Source of the DNA: Coffea arabica
Taxonomy: Eukaryota; Streptophyta; Magnoliopsida; Gentianales; Rubiaceae
Direction of reading: 5' to 3'
Length of the DNA stretch: 64,000 bases
NCBI RefSeq assembly: GCF_036785885.1
Contig: NC_092312.1
Location: 12,232,001-12,296,000 of the forward strand
The notes beneath the pieces were generated by a model, which saw only the letters and a program-made list of their open reading frames with translations, had not been told where the DNA came from and did not search any database. The translations under genes and the position numbers were made by a program. Positions 11,833 through 23,269 of this stretch are shown one piece after another. Positions within the stretch are counted from its first letter, which is position 1. Each line of letters opens with the position of its first letter.

Positions 11833-12645
11833 AGAATGGCCAAAATAGTCATTAAATTAGTCAAAATGGCATGAGTTGGTTACTCAACTCCTTTTTTTGG
11901 CTAAAAAGGTTTACTCAATTTCCTAAAACGAATCATTTAGACCACTTTCTGCTAAATTAACCTGAATTGCAAGTTTTTAGGGGCAAAAAAATGTTCAAAG
12001 AATGCCACCTCGGTCTCATCTCCATTCTTGACGTAGCAAGACCCTCTGCCAACTTGTCACCTCCACCACCTTCTCCCCTCTCCCTCCTCTACCACCTCTC
12101 ATGCCACCATCACTCCCCTCTTCCTCCCTTCTCTCCTCCTTCCCAATCATCACCACTTCCTCTTCCTCTTTTCTCCCTTCCGCCCCCCCTCTCCTCCTTC
12201 CCCTTGCACCCCCTCTCCTCCCTTCCCATTCCCTTCTTTTCCTTGCTTCCCTCGCGACCAGATCTGGTTGCTTTGACTAGAGAGGGTGTACCAGAGGGTT
12301 ATGCGATAGTAGCAGCGGGTGAAAGAGGAAAAAGATGATGTGTTGATGGTTTTTTATGTTATTTACATTATCCTCCTATGAAGTTTTGCTAAAATTTGGA
12401 TTAACTCCTAAAGTTTGATTTTTCTTTTAAAAAAATTGTCAATTAGATATTGACATTTTTAATGTTGGAAACCCACAATAATAGGTCAAGTTTGCTTTTT
12501 TTCCGATTGATTTATTGGCTAAATTGGTTAAATTGATCCTACAGATTCGTTTTAGGAAATTGAGTGATCTCTTTGCCCAAAAAACATTCAATGACCAACT
12601 CATATCATTTTAAATAGTTTAATGATGATTTTGACTATTTACTCT
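11833..12645. mobile_element. Non-autonomous Mutator-like MITE with long terminal inverted repeats
   Basis: The first ~110 bp and the last ~110 bp are inverted copies: both arms share ...GAGTTGGT, ACTCAATTTCCTAAAACGAATC and the outer CAAAATMRTCATTAAA. Flanks GCATCACCGC (left) and GTATCACCAC (right) look like a slightly decayed 9-10-bp target duplication, as for Mutator-like elements. The interior is a C/T-rich tract with no credible protein. Confidence 0.7.
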
Positions 12646-12659
12646 TGTATCACCACCTT

Positions 12660-14097
12660 AAGCTACTTTTGATTGAAATTGCTGGAGAGTATTTCCGATA
12701 ATACACACGATGATAGAAGGCAATTAATTGATTCTTAAATACGAATGATCATCTTGTCAAAGGTGATTATGCGAAGGTAGGCAAGACTCCTTACGAGGAA
12801 AAACTCGACCATAAAGGTTATCAAATCCTAGTTACAATCGGAACGTTTTTCAGCGGGGAAAGGATGGACGCCTATGCGCGACAAAGCACAACCTGCGGGT
12901 TTCTGTAGTTAAGCATCAAATATTCTATGTCAAAGATGGTGCCATACCTTTACTCTAAACATCAATAAGCAATGAGCACAATGTTTCTGGAATATCTGAT
13001 CATGGAAAGACAGCTCTAAAATTGCCCCACACGAGTACCTTGAAAAGCCCCAATCCCCACAAAAGGAAGTTGACTCTACATCAAGAATAAACAGGAAAAG
13101 AAATAACCCTAGCATTTTCAGAATAAAGGAGGCATAACATGCTGCCCTGGAAAAGACAAATGGTTCCTCCTTGTTTAGGAGGCTACTTTAAGACTATCAT
13201 AAACTAGGTTGACCTTTGAATTCCAGATACGAACAAGCAAAATAATTTCCCTACAGATGGTTACACTTTCCATTGACATCCATGGAATTATGACGATAAT
13301 GCACCGCAATCCAAATCACTGAAACAGTCATCCATCTACAACAGAAGAAAAAATGGATCTTATACACGGTCATGTAAATGAATAGGTCCCTCCACAAGAA
13401 TGAAAAGCTAGAAGATGCAACGAAAACATGAAACATGTATCGAAGTTGCTCATTAACTGAGTCTTGTAAAGATACTATACTAATTTTGACATGGATAAGA
13501 CAGAAAGATCATAAGAAAATCTTCATGCCGAATGTCAACCAATGATCAGTAATCACAGCCCTAAAAAGAAAAAAACCAAGTCACAAAAAGTCACAAATAT
13601 GGAAACTCTGCAGCCAAAAAAATCTTAATCATTTAAGTTGCAACAGGAGTAGAACAACTAGTTTCATGACTATGCTAAAGTGATTGGTAACATTCCCAGT
13701 CATGAATCCAGATAATGACATGTTGACCTGTACACTTCTGCAACTCTTTGCACCATTATAGGTTGATATCACACTAATGATATCTTTCCAACAGTTAAAA
13801 CCAGTATTAGCGATCCAAATCAAGCAAGGAGACAAATTTCACATTTCCTAAAGTATATATCAAATAATCTTCTTAATCTAGTCTATACAGAACCTCTCTA
13901 AATTCATTGCTGAAAATGTAATAAAACATGGCTCCCAGAAAACAAACTTGACTAATGTCACATTTGTAGTTTTACACAAAGTAAGGCTGGCACTCAAAAG
14001 AAAACAACATCTAGAATAATATTATTTCTCCTCTGGAGCTAATCCAGTGCTCTCTCCTACAGCACATGGATAAAAACTTCGCTTGGACATCCAATCA
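12660..14097. other. Intergenic, no gene recognised
   Basis: No protein-family resemblance on either strand. It lies 3' of the NFD6-like gene A and may hold its longest 3' UTR. Confidence 0.45.
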
Positions 14098-14117
14098 TCA
14101 TACATCATCGTTGCAAT
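14098..14117 (-). CDS. Alternative last exon of NFD6-like gene A (ends ...DCNDDV)
   Basis: Minus strand: an acceptor (TCAG) is followed by ATTGCAACGATGATGTATGA. Joined to exon 2 of gene A (phase 1, ...CTTGAAG) it reads ...LEDCNDDV and stops. DCNDDV is an ending I recall from plant NFD6-family isoforms, which supports a genuine alternative terminal exon, 571 nt beyond the other one. The matching exon was not found in copies B and C. Confidence 0.65.
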
Positions 14118-14668
14118 CTGAGTGAATACCATGTATTAGCATGATCCTTATATGATCAAATAACTGCAATGGAAAAGGTAAAAATTATACACAAAACCAG
14201 ATTTGGTCCCTCAGATGATTTGATTCTGTTATTGCATTGCTCAAATATGATATTTTACTAACCATTAACATGAAAAAGCAACATTAGAGCAAATCTGTTG
14301 GCATTGTAATAGAAGGAAAAAAATGAAATGACTAATGAAGAGCATCAGATCCAATATTTCTGTCGACTTTTACAACCCCTAAACCAAATCCACATAATGG
14401 TACAACAGTTAATATACTCAAGGGACATATACCTACATGCTTTCATACTGAAATATGACCCTATGGTGTTCTTGGATCCTGATCCATAAGTTGTAGGAAA
14501 TAGTCTTCCATAATGCGTACTAAAGATAAACTTTTGGAAGGGAAGAAAGAAGTCCTATTAAATTTTAGAAATGAAGCTCTCTCACAAGTTGCAGAAAACA
14601 ATGAGAAAATACGTCACAGTTCAATGTAACAGAAAGAAATCCAAATCACTGCACCTCCTTTAAAATCT

Positions 14669-16668
14669 TCATCTAGTCCTCTCCTGCCCTACAAGATGAA
14701 AAAGAATATGCACTCTTTTATTTTGAGAGGGGAGGGACCACAGAATACTAAAATAGAATGAAGAAAAAGGCCCCACCAGCAAATTGTGAAATTAATACGC
14801 GATTTACCTAACTTCATCCCAAGGGTTATCCACATTAGAACCCAAATGTACTTGACAATAATATTTAACATTCTCAAGTATGTCTTTTTATACTTAAAGA
14901 AAGAATCTAAATTGGGATCATGTCCCTCTTTCAACAGAAACAGATGGACAGAGTTCCAAAATCAAAGAATTGAGACAATTTAAATCCTCCAACTGTGAAA
15001 TTTCTTAACAACCTGCTACCTTGCAGCCATATCTCTATCTCACGAAGTCCAGGTAACTACATAAAGACCAAATCAAAGAAAATCAAAAGAATAGATCCAG
15101 AATATTATATGCAATAAAATACGGAAAAGAAAACAACCACTTTAAAATTTGGAAAGGTATAAAGACCATTTACTCAAAGAAAATGGGATCACAACTTTGA
15201 CAACCAATCTCCAGATTGCAGATAACTTTGAAAAACTTCACTAGATTACTATAGAGATCATACGAAATATAACAAGCATTTTTTTTTCTTATTTCTTTGC
15301 AAGGAAAAGGTTTGGATGGAATTCAGATCATTAGAAGTGAACCGTCATCCTAACACACAAGAGTGCGAAGAGCTTTAACACCACTAGGTTATTTCCAATC
15401 CAAGAGCAAATGAAAACACAAATAATTACGACTAAATTAACTCAATTAGAATATCACCTTCAAGAGTCCAACCGTAGCTCCGCGGCGAAACGGAAAGCAT
15501 TGAAGTTAGCAATGCAGAAGCTGTTGCAGTGTGATAAGGAAGCATCGATTCCATGCTAACACTGCTCATTTCAACTGGTGACCTGGGAATACAAGTACAT
15601 GGGATTATTTACCCAAACGGTGCTTCTTTATTAAAAAGTAGAAAACCTTGCTGGTTTTTATAGATTTCCAAAACCATGGAAGTTTACTTATGTTATCCAA
15701 GACAAAAAATTTATTTCTTCTTCCCTTCAACTAAATTTATCTTGGCACCTGTTCCTTCAACAAGCCCAATCTTCTCCCTCTGCCTTCTTCAACTGATGCA
15801 ATCTTCTGCCTCTTCCTTCCTTTCTCATTCTCTCCTTTCTTAATCAGTATCGCTTTTGCCCTATGCGCCTTTTTTCACTAAATTTTGTTTCCTCTTTCTC
15901 CGGCTATTATAACTGCTCTGCTATCCTTCGAGGGAAATTTTGCAAGTGTTGACTGCCTCATAAGTTAAATTTTGCCTAAATTTTGAAGAATTATTCATCG
16001 TTGTGGGAGGTTATAAATAAGTCCAATGAGCAGTGTGCTTGAGTTTGTAACCATCATGTTCCGAGAAGATTAATTTTTTACTCTGTGATCTGTTGTTTCC
16101 TTGGCTTTCTTCTGATAAGAATAACAGTTTTATAGCACTCTTTCTCGTAATCTGGAATCTGTTTTTTTTTTTTTTTTTTTTTCATTTTTCATGTAATGTA
16201 TCATGGGAATAAGATCAAGTGAAGGCAGGCAGCAAACCTGTGGAAAATGGAAGTCGACTTCCTCTTCAAAATCCACTTCTCAAACTACTTAGAATTTGCC
16301 TTCTGAGGAGCCGGCTTCATACAAATAGACTTTAAAGAGTCGACTTCTATATTTTTTTGAACTCTATTAAAACCAAAACCTCAATAGTAAGATAAATAGC
16401 CCCACGTACAATCACCACACAAGAACATATCCCCATCTTCTCGTTCGAGAATTACTGAATGCTGAGTAAACATAATGCAGAAATTAGAAAATTAATTGCA
16501 ATTAAAGTTTTAATACCTGAAGAAGCGAGCGGAGAGGGGTTTTTGAGCAGGGATGCGGAAGGGGGAGGAAGAGGGCTTCGACTTGGCCCCAGTAACCACT
16601 TTTGCCGCCACAGTCCGGGCAGAAGTGGTGGCGGAGCGAAGCATAGTCCTACTGGCGATGGCGGCCAT
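14669..16668 (-). CDS. NFD6-like organelle-targeted small protein, copy A, 3 exons
   Basis: Exons 16668-16517, 15582-15458 and 14688-14669 give 98 residues. Resembles Arabidopsis NUCLEAR FUSION DEFECTIVE 6, a mitochondrial/plastid-targeted protein needed for polar-nuclei fusion; the role here is inferred. Residues 1-50 are rich in Ala, Ser, Thr, Arg and lack acids, as a transit peptide should: [20 protein letters not shown], then KPLSARFFR. Exon 2 encodes the conserved core [20 protein letters not shown], then [20 protein letters not shown]; exon 3 ends EGQERTR, like the family's EGQDKTR. An alternative last exon lies further on (14098-14117). Intron 1 is 934 nt against 90-111 nt in the two paralogues, so about 0.8 kb was inserted. 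This is the leftmost of three head-to-tail copies and looks intact. Confidence 0.9.
15590..16430. repeat. Insertion inside intron 1 of NFD6-like copy A
   Basis: The paralogous introns are about 100 nt and lack this sequence. It contains C/T-rich stretches, an 18-T run near 16160, and two inverted-looking GAGTCGACTT-type motifs. No clear terminal repeats or target duplication were seen, so the element type is unknown and the limits are approximate. Confidence 0.5.
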
Positions 16669-18560
16669 GGATGGGCGGCTGAACGAAGAGGAGTGAGGAC
16701 GCCGAAGAGAAATGGGAGAGAGATGGCCCTCTTTCGCACTGCGCCCAGGGTTTTGGGATCTGGATTTTGGGGGTTTAAGCCAGAAAAGCCTTCTCACCTT
16801 TAGATTTAAAAAAAAAAAAAAGAAAAAAAAGAAAAGAAAAGGGGAACCGGGCAAGCCAGTAACCAACGCATTTACCATCTCAATCTATGGCTCTACAACA
16901 TTGAGCCCAATTACCGGCTGCTAAATTATTATATTTTCCTAATTACTTCCCCCATAAAATTTGACTATGTGCTGTTGTCAACTTATTCTAATTTTGTAGA
17001 ATTATTCTTGAAAATCAGATTTTTCAGAATAACTTAAGTGCTCTCGTTTACTGTTAAAAAAAGCTATTTTAATAGATGTTCAAAAGAAAAAAAAAGTAAA
17101 AAGCTGATTTTGACAACAAACATAACCATTTACCCTTATATGCTACATAACTGAATTTTTGTACTAATCAAATAATTTTTGATGTAATTAATTAATTTTC
17201 TCATGAAGATTAAACGGTAGATGAGTAAAACAAGGGACATGGATGAATTTGGAAGTGAGATAAGAATAGAAAGAAAATGGGAACATCGTAAAAAGTTATC
17301 TAATTTTTAGATAATTTAGTAACTATGTTAAAATTTGAAGGATAATTTTGTCTATATGAAGAAGTACCTTGCGACCTGTACCTGATCTTCAGCATTTCTT
17401 TGGCCGAAAAAATATGTAAAATCAGTCTTTAAAATTAGTTGAGAATAGAACAAAATAGTTTTTCGAAAATCAAGTAAGTCAAGGGACTTTAACCAAAATG
17501 AAACTAAAAGATTATTTCATTCTTAATGGTTATTTAATTAATTGTTGGTTTGGAACATACGTGCTGGATTGGAATCAAGGACGTTTGCTTTAAATTTTGC
17601 GCAAGATAATTAATTCTAAAATGTGATTACAAGAAAGCAAAAAAAAAAAACTTTTCAAAAATCAAAAGGTAAAGTCAGGTTTTCCAAAATCAGTTCAAAA
17701 CTTGGCTTATGTAAATCAAGGCTCATGCCACTAATAAATACTCCTGAATACCTTCTTGCGTTGTATATAAAGAGAAATTTACATGCTCTTGCAATTCACA
17801 TCAAACTTGACTTGGTTGGAGTTCATTTAAATTTATTTCGCCAACTTATCAAACCAACATGTATGATAATTGTGTCTGGTACAATTTGTATAAAATGTTC
17901 AAGAAATAGTGCACAGGCAAAAGCCACATAATAACACAGTCTAATCAGCCAGAATAAAGAACCAAAGCAGACTTGGAACTTCGACAATGCTTCAACCGAA
18001 CTAGAATTGTGAACCAACTTTTCATGGTACAAACGAAGAAGGATTTGAGCCTCTGCATGATATATGTTGTCATATATAACCGTGGTTTAGAATACGCTTT
18101 CGCAAGGGGAATTACTGTGGCCGAAAATTGAACTGAACAATGAAAAGGGGAGGTGGACGGGCGGGTAGGTTGTTATGTATGTTTTGGCATTACCTGATCC
18201 TGATGAGAGAGTTTGTATCTTCTTAATGATGAGAGAATTTGAAAAGTTTTTATAGAACAAGTACCACGGTACTACACCATTAGGACAATCAGTTAACAAA
18301 GTGACACAGAGACCTTTCTATGCCAAAAGTGGATTCGATCTTTTTATGGACTACTGTATATTGAGCCAGAAGGCAAACCTTCAACAACTTTCAAATATGG
18401 AGACATAAGAACAACTGATAGAATTACTGGGTAATGCGGTAATTTGTTCGAAGCATACTACTTCTAATTGTTAAACAAACATACGGTTGCTGCTAAACAA
18501 AATGACTAGACAAAAAATTTGACCGCGCATCCGTATGTGCTGCTGGCAAGATACCATTTG
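16669..18560. other. Spacer between NFD6 copy A and the first dead GWPLGL copy
   Basis: AT-rich spacer that must contain the promoter of copy A. No gene is supported. Other reading frames opposite the NFD6 exon are shadows. Confidence 0.45.
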
Positions 18561-18564
18561 AGAA

Positions 18565-18711
18565 AATCGGGTTGAAAAATGATGATGATGAGAAACCACG
18601 AGAAGGCGTTTTGGTAGAGTTGTCCCTATCATGCTGAGACACTGCCAGAGGTTTAAGTCTCAGGTTGGTGTTTCAAAGTGCGAGTAGCCATCTATTTGGT
18701 GCCCCAATCAC
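18565..18711 (-). pseudogene. Dead 'GWPLGL' gene fragment, unit 1
   Basis: Minus strand: a TTTCAG acceptor is followed by GTGATTGGGGCACCAAATAG, aligning with exon 2 of the intact gene at 25997-25821. The readable start is VIGAPNRWLLAL followed by a stop, where the intact copy has VMETRNGWPLGLGN. The Ser/Phe-rich SFSSSS-like end is still recognisable. The 3' exon was not found. This is the most decayed of the three copies. Confidence 0.72.
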
Positions 18712-18863
18712 CTGAAAGAACTAGTGATCATCAGCTTATGAGGTTGAATCAATTTAGTGAACAGCGTGAAATTGTGGAGTCTAAAACCAGTTATTCTCCT
18801 TAAAGGCCACTGATCCCTTTGTCGGCCATTCTTCTAGTCAATCATCCTTGTTGAAATTACCAT

Positions 18864-18866
<3 letters not shown>

Positions 18867-18922
<56 letters not shown>
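18867..18922. repeat. (AT)n microsatellite, about 28 units
   Basis: Uninterrupted AT dinucleotide run in the spacer between unit 1 and NFD6-like copy B. Confidence 0.98.
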
Positions 18923-18925
<3 letters not shown>

Positions 18926-19126
18926 GAGAACACATTCTGGAAATGACTAAAAAGTCATCACCTTCCTGATCCAAAAACTTCAAATGACAAAGTAATCTTT
19001 AGAAAGCTTTCCCATGTTGAATTTAAGAAAGGAAATTTTGCAACTGCTGTGGGAAACAGTGGCGGAGTACTTTAGAATTGAACATGTCAGGAAAAAATTT
19101 AAATTGTTTCACCTCCTTTTCAATCT

Positions 19127-20369
19127 TCAGCTAGTCCTCTCCTTCCCTACAAGATGAAAAGAATGCACTCTTTTTACAACAGAGGTGGGGAACAAAGCAG
19201 ACAAAGAATTGAGAAAAGGGAGGATCTGGACAGAAATTTAAGATGCAGGTATTCGATATTCAATTCCTTCATTCCTGAAGATGAACCTAATAGTTTATAT
19301 ATTGGGCTTGAAACACGAAGTCTGAAAATTTTGCAGAGTACATATTTGTCTACTTGAAGAAAGAATCTTTATCAAAGGATCATAATCCTTAACTACCTAT
19401 GAGCACATACATCAATTTCACAGAATTCAGAAAACAAAAGCAACTTAAACAGTCTAAACCCGAGCAACTTGGGACATTCTTAACAATCTGCAACCTCAAC
19501 GCTGCCACATCTCTATCTTATGAAGTCCAGATAACTACAAAAAGGCAGAGACGAGACAAAAGTAAACCAAAAGAGAAAAATCCAGAATGTGTTTTACATG
19601 CAATGAGCAACAACGCATCAAAATGAGAAAACCTGAACATCCCATCGATTAAAGGTTCATATATAAAAGCCCAGAATCACCAAACTGTCAACAAACAATC
19701 TGAAAAGGATAACTGCACGCAAAATAAGTCCTCTACTTCTTTACAATAGTATTCAAAAATCTGTAACGCTACATGGTACTTATTCAATCGTACTAAAAGT
19801 TTCCTATGTGACTCACGTGGCAGAGATTGTGGTTCTCGTAGATTCCATTTGTATGGAAAAACATACATTATGCTTTCCACATTTGCCAAAGACATAACAA
19901 TAATCCCATATAGTAATTCAACAGAAGAAAAAGATCCATAATCTTGTACAAACAAATCAAATATGAATTATCAATTGACATACACTTAATTTCACAAATT
20001 ACCATCAAGAGCCCAATCGTAACTCCGAGGAGAAACGGAGAGCATCGAAGTCAGCAATGCTGAGGCGGTTGCAGTGTGATATGGAAGCATCGATTCCAAG
20101 CTGACGCAGCTCATCTCAACCGGCGATCTATAAATTAAACCACAGAAAAACATATTTCCCATTTCGTTAGATACTGGTATTATACCGAGTGAATAAGTGA
20201 ACTCAAATTAAATTCACCTGAAGATGCGAGCGGAGAGGGGTTTTTGAGTGGGAATGCTAAAGGGGGAAAAAGCGGGCTTCGGCTTGGCACCAGTAACTAC
20301 TTTTGCCGCCGCAGTACGGGCAGATGTAGTGGCGGAACGAAGCATAGTCCGAGCGGCGACGGTGGCCAT
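19127..20369 (-). CDS. NFD6-like organelle-targeted small protein, copy B, 3 exons
   Basis: Exons 20369-20218, 20127-20003 and 19146-19127 have the same lengths and phases as copy A and give 98 residues. N-terminus [20 protein letters not shown], then [19 protein letters not shown] and KPLSARIFR, is a likely transit peptide. The conserved core is [20 protein letters not shown] followed by [17 protein letters not shown], and the end is ALDGKERTS. The usual Gly in SYGW is Asp here and EGQERTR has become DGKERTS, so the tail is drifting while the core holds. No DCNDDV exon is visible: the room for it is taken by the (AT)n run and the dead unit-1 fragment. Open frame and good splice sites argue for function. 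Confidence 0.87.
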
Positions 20370-21180
20370 GGTGGCGGATTAACCAAACAAACCTGAATTA
20401 GTAGCAAACCTGAATTAGTAGGGTTTAGACTATTAGAGAAGTGGCCGTCCTTCGAACAGGTCCAGGGTTTTGGGGGACTACAACAGGGGAATATACTTTT
20501 CTTTTCTTTTGTCTTCTGTAAATCTCATCACTGTTCGTAGAAGATCGAAAGGAAGTTTAATTCCGGTTAAGCCCTTCAAAATATGTTTGTGTATCAATTA
20601 AACCGTCTCAACATACAGGTTTGCAGTTTGGTCCCCCAATATAAGAGGTCGTGATAATTGCTAATTAGCCACCTTAAACACTAGCTTTCTACTTTCAGCC
20701 CCTGAAATTATTGCAGTTTTATCATTCTAAATGTCATGCCACCTTGGCCCCTTCGATAGGCTTGTAAGAGAGCAGTAGCACTAAAACAAAGAAACAAGTT
20801 TGAAGGGCAAATTTGTAGGCGCATCAGGTTTATTCATGGTTGCTAGAAAGATTTTGAATATGAGCAGGCGTCTAATACATTCAGGAAGTAAGCAGTTGTC
20901 TGCTTGAGCATTTCAAAGATGTTTAGATCCTCATCAATCTTCATTTTTTTGCTAGGAAAGAATATTATTGCTACTAACTGAAAAGCTTTAGTGAGAAAGC
21001 GCACCAAATGAAAGATTTACCGAACATGACTCAAGAATGAACGGGACTGGTCTAGGTAAAATTCTCAGCAAAGATGTACAGAATTATCCATTAGGAACAT
21101 CAATCAACCCTCGTCTTAGAATGGATTACCAATAAAGATGCTAGGCCAATCATAGTATTATCTTGAGGGTCTTTTACGTA
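20370..21180. other. Spacer between NFD6 copy B and dead GWPLGL copy 2
   Basis: About 0.8 kb containing the copy B promoter; no gene or repeat recognised. Confidence 0.45.
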
Positions 21181-21184
21181 TTAT

Positions 21185-21793
21185 CATCTTCTCTATGGCA
21201 TTTGCAACCATTGGAAACAGAGATCTCTGTTAATCAAATCAATCTTCGGGTAAATAATTTCCTGTGCTGTCTGAGGTAGACTGCTCTTGGAAACTCCGAG
21301 CTTCTCCGTTCCCAAGTCGTCTTCCAACAAGTCACCATAGGACATTCTGATATTAGAAGAACGATGCTGTCAAACAGTTCTATTGGAAACCAAACTAAAG
21401 CTACCAAGAAATTTCAAGTACTAAGACAAAACCAAATTGCGAGAGAGCTCAGCTCCAAGCAATTTCATTGCGGTAAAATGCAAACTCTACAACACTAGAG
21501 CTGGCTAAGGTAGTATGAATATGTAATGTTGATGTTTTGATTACAGAAGCATGCGAACGTAAGATCAGAAACTGGAAAGAAAATATTCACTACTATAAAT
21601 GTGGAATTTGGTTGACAAGTACATCAACGTAGAGCCTGGAAGATAAAAATGATGAGAAACTAGGTGAGGGCGCTTGTGTAGAAGACAATAATTCTGCCGT
21701 TGCTGCAGGTGTTACCCGAGAGTTCTCCACAGCTCAAAGTCCCATGGTGAAGTTTCTGAGTCCAAGTGGCTGCCTATTTGGTGCCTCAATAAC
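21185..21793 (-). pseudogene. Dead 'GWPLGL' gene, unit 2, two exon remnants
   Basis: The exon-2 remnant starts at 21793 after a TATCAG acceptor: VIEAPNRQPLGLRNFTMGL then stop. Beyond the stop the serine-rich, ...SFSSFLSSR-like part is still recognisable. The exon-3 remnant (about 21365-21185) aligns with the intact exon 3: ACAGCATCGTTCTTC encodes ASFF as in the intact gene, but the next codon is a stop. Several small deletions follow. Gene order and splice positions match the intact copy at 25455-26907. Confidence 0.8.
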
Positions 21794-22786
21794 CTGATAT
21801 AAAATATTGATCATTAGCTAAAATGAGCTTAAATCAATTAGGAGAGAAGTATTACTTTTCCAGAGTTTAAAATCAGCAGTTCTCCAGCCGAAGGTTGACG
21901 ATTCATTTCTCATTTAACTTGTGAATTATGCGTATTACACTACCGTTTCGTACACCGGCAGAAAACACATTTGAAGTGGCCTTATGGTATTATTGCCTTG
22001 CCATTCCAAAAACTTTCAAATGCTTTTCGGTTGATAATCAAACTTAAGAAGCCTTGCTCATATTGAATAAGTTTTCCTGAAAAATGATACTAGAAAATAC
22101 TGGCAATGTACTTTAGAGTTAAATATAACAGAAATGAATTTCAATTAATTCACCTCCTTCTGCCATTCAAGGTATAATGAGCACACACTTTTACTTCGGG
22201 AGGGAGGGATAGAGAAAACGCAGAAGAGTGGGAGGATCCCGACAGAAGCTGAAGATATAAAATATTGTATTCGACATCTTCATCCTGAAGATTATCTCCT
22301 TCAACACATTCAACTTCCAAAAGAAAACAACGAGATGATGTAAATTCTAGAAACCATGGACTTTCTTAACAATCAGTTACCTCGGTCTAGCCATATCTCA
22401 GTCGTTATTGAGTCCAGATGATTCCCAAAGGGACCAACAATGGAAGAAGAAAAAAAATTACTTACATCCAGGACGTAGCCAACAGGAAAGGAGAAACAGA
22501 ACCTTGAAAAGAGACGAGCTAAACAACCTATTTATCAAACAAACTGAGGGCATAAATCCCAAATTTTCTGAAAAAGGCACCAATTTTCATCAAAAAGCAA
22601 GTGGCCATTGACACCCTAAGATTTCTATGCTCAGATAATGCAGCAGCTGGTTTAATACTGCAAAAACAGATTGGGAATTTGAATGTGAATATCATTTTCC
22701 ATTCACCACCAAAAACACTCAACACGTTTTTCTAACGTTAAAAGAGTAAAATGAATATATGTTAACTTCAAGTGGAAAAATACCTA

Positions 22787-23182
22787 TCAAGAATCTTGGG
22801 ACCAATTATAAGTCCAAGGAGAAACCTCGGAGAGCATAGAAGTTAGCAATGCCGAAGCGGTTGCACTGTGATAAGGAAACATCGATCCCACGCTTATACA
22901 GCTCATTTCAACTGGGGACCTATAAACACCACCCCACAAAATCATCTTTCCATATTTCCCATTTCATTTTAAAGATTATATCCTATTGCATCTGGAAAAA
23001 AAAAAAAAGTGATTATATCTACCTGACTACCTGAATATGCGAGTCGAGAGGGGTTTTTGACCGGGGATGCGGAAGGTTGAGCGACTGGGCTTTGGCTTGG
23101 CCCCGGTAAAAACTTTCGCCGCCGCAGTCCGGGCGGATGTGGTGGCAGAACGGAACACAGATCTAGCAGCGCTGGCGGCCAT
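22787..23182 (-). CDS. NFD6-like small protein, copy C, changed C-terminus
   Basis: Exon 1 is 23182-23031 (same 152 nt as A and B); exon 2 starts at 22919. Protein of about 94 residues: [20 protein letters not shown], then [20 protein letters not shown], then across the splice [39 protein letters not shown] and SQDS before a stop. Compared with A and B it has one extra codon (GAG, Glu), LPYHTA is changed to FPYHSA, and it stops inside exon 2 before the usual donor. The counterpart of the GQERTR exon, expected near 22150-22170, is not preserved, although the flanking 3' sequence is. It may be a diverged working copy with a shortened tail or an early pseudogene. Confidence 0.72.
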
Positions 23183-23269
23183 GGTGGCTGAACAAAGAGG
23201 TCGAACGAGGGTACGGGAGAAATAACTTTCGAATGAGGGTCCTGGCTTTGTGAAGGGTTTAAGCGACAA

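Noticed and set aside
11967-12338. 123-codon Pro/Ser/Leu-rich open frame
   Set aside because: Product of the C/T-rich interior of the Mutator-like MITE.
16459-16803. Plus-strand open frame opposite NFD6-like exon 1
   Set aside because: The minus strand has the conserved, spliced NFD6-like exon; the plus frame is its shadow.
18867-18922. Long AT run as a possible replication or matrix-attachment signal
   Set aside because: Plain dinucleotide microsatellites are common in plant DNA; nothing else supports a function.
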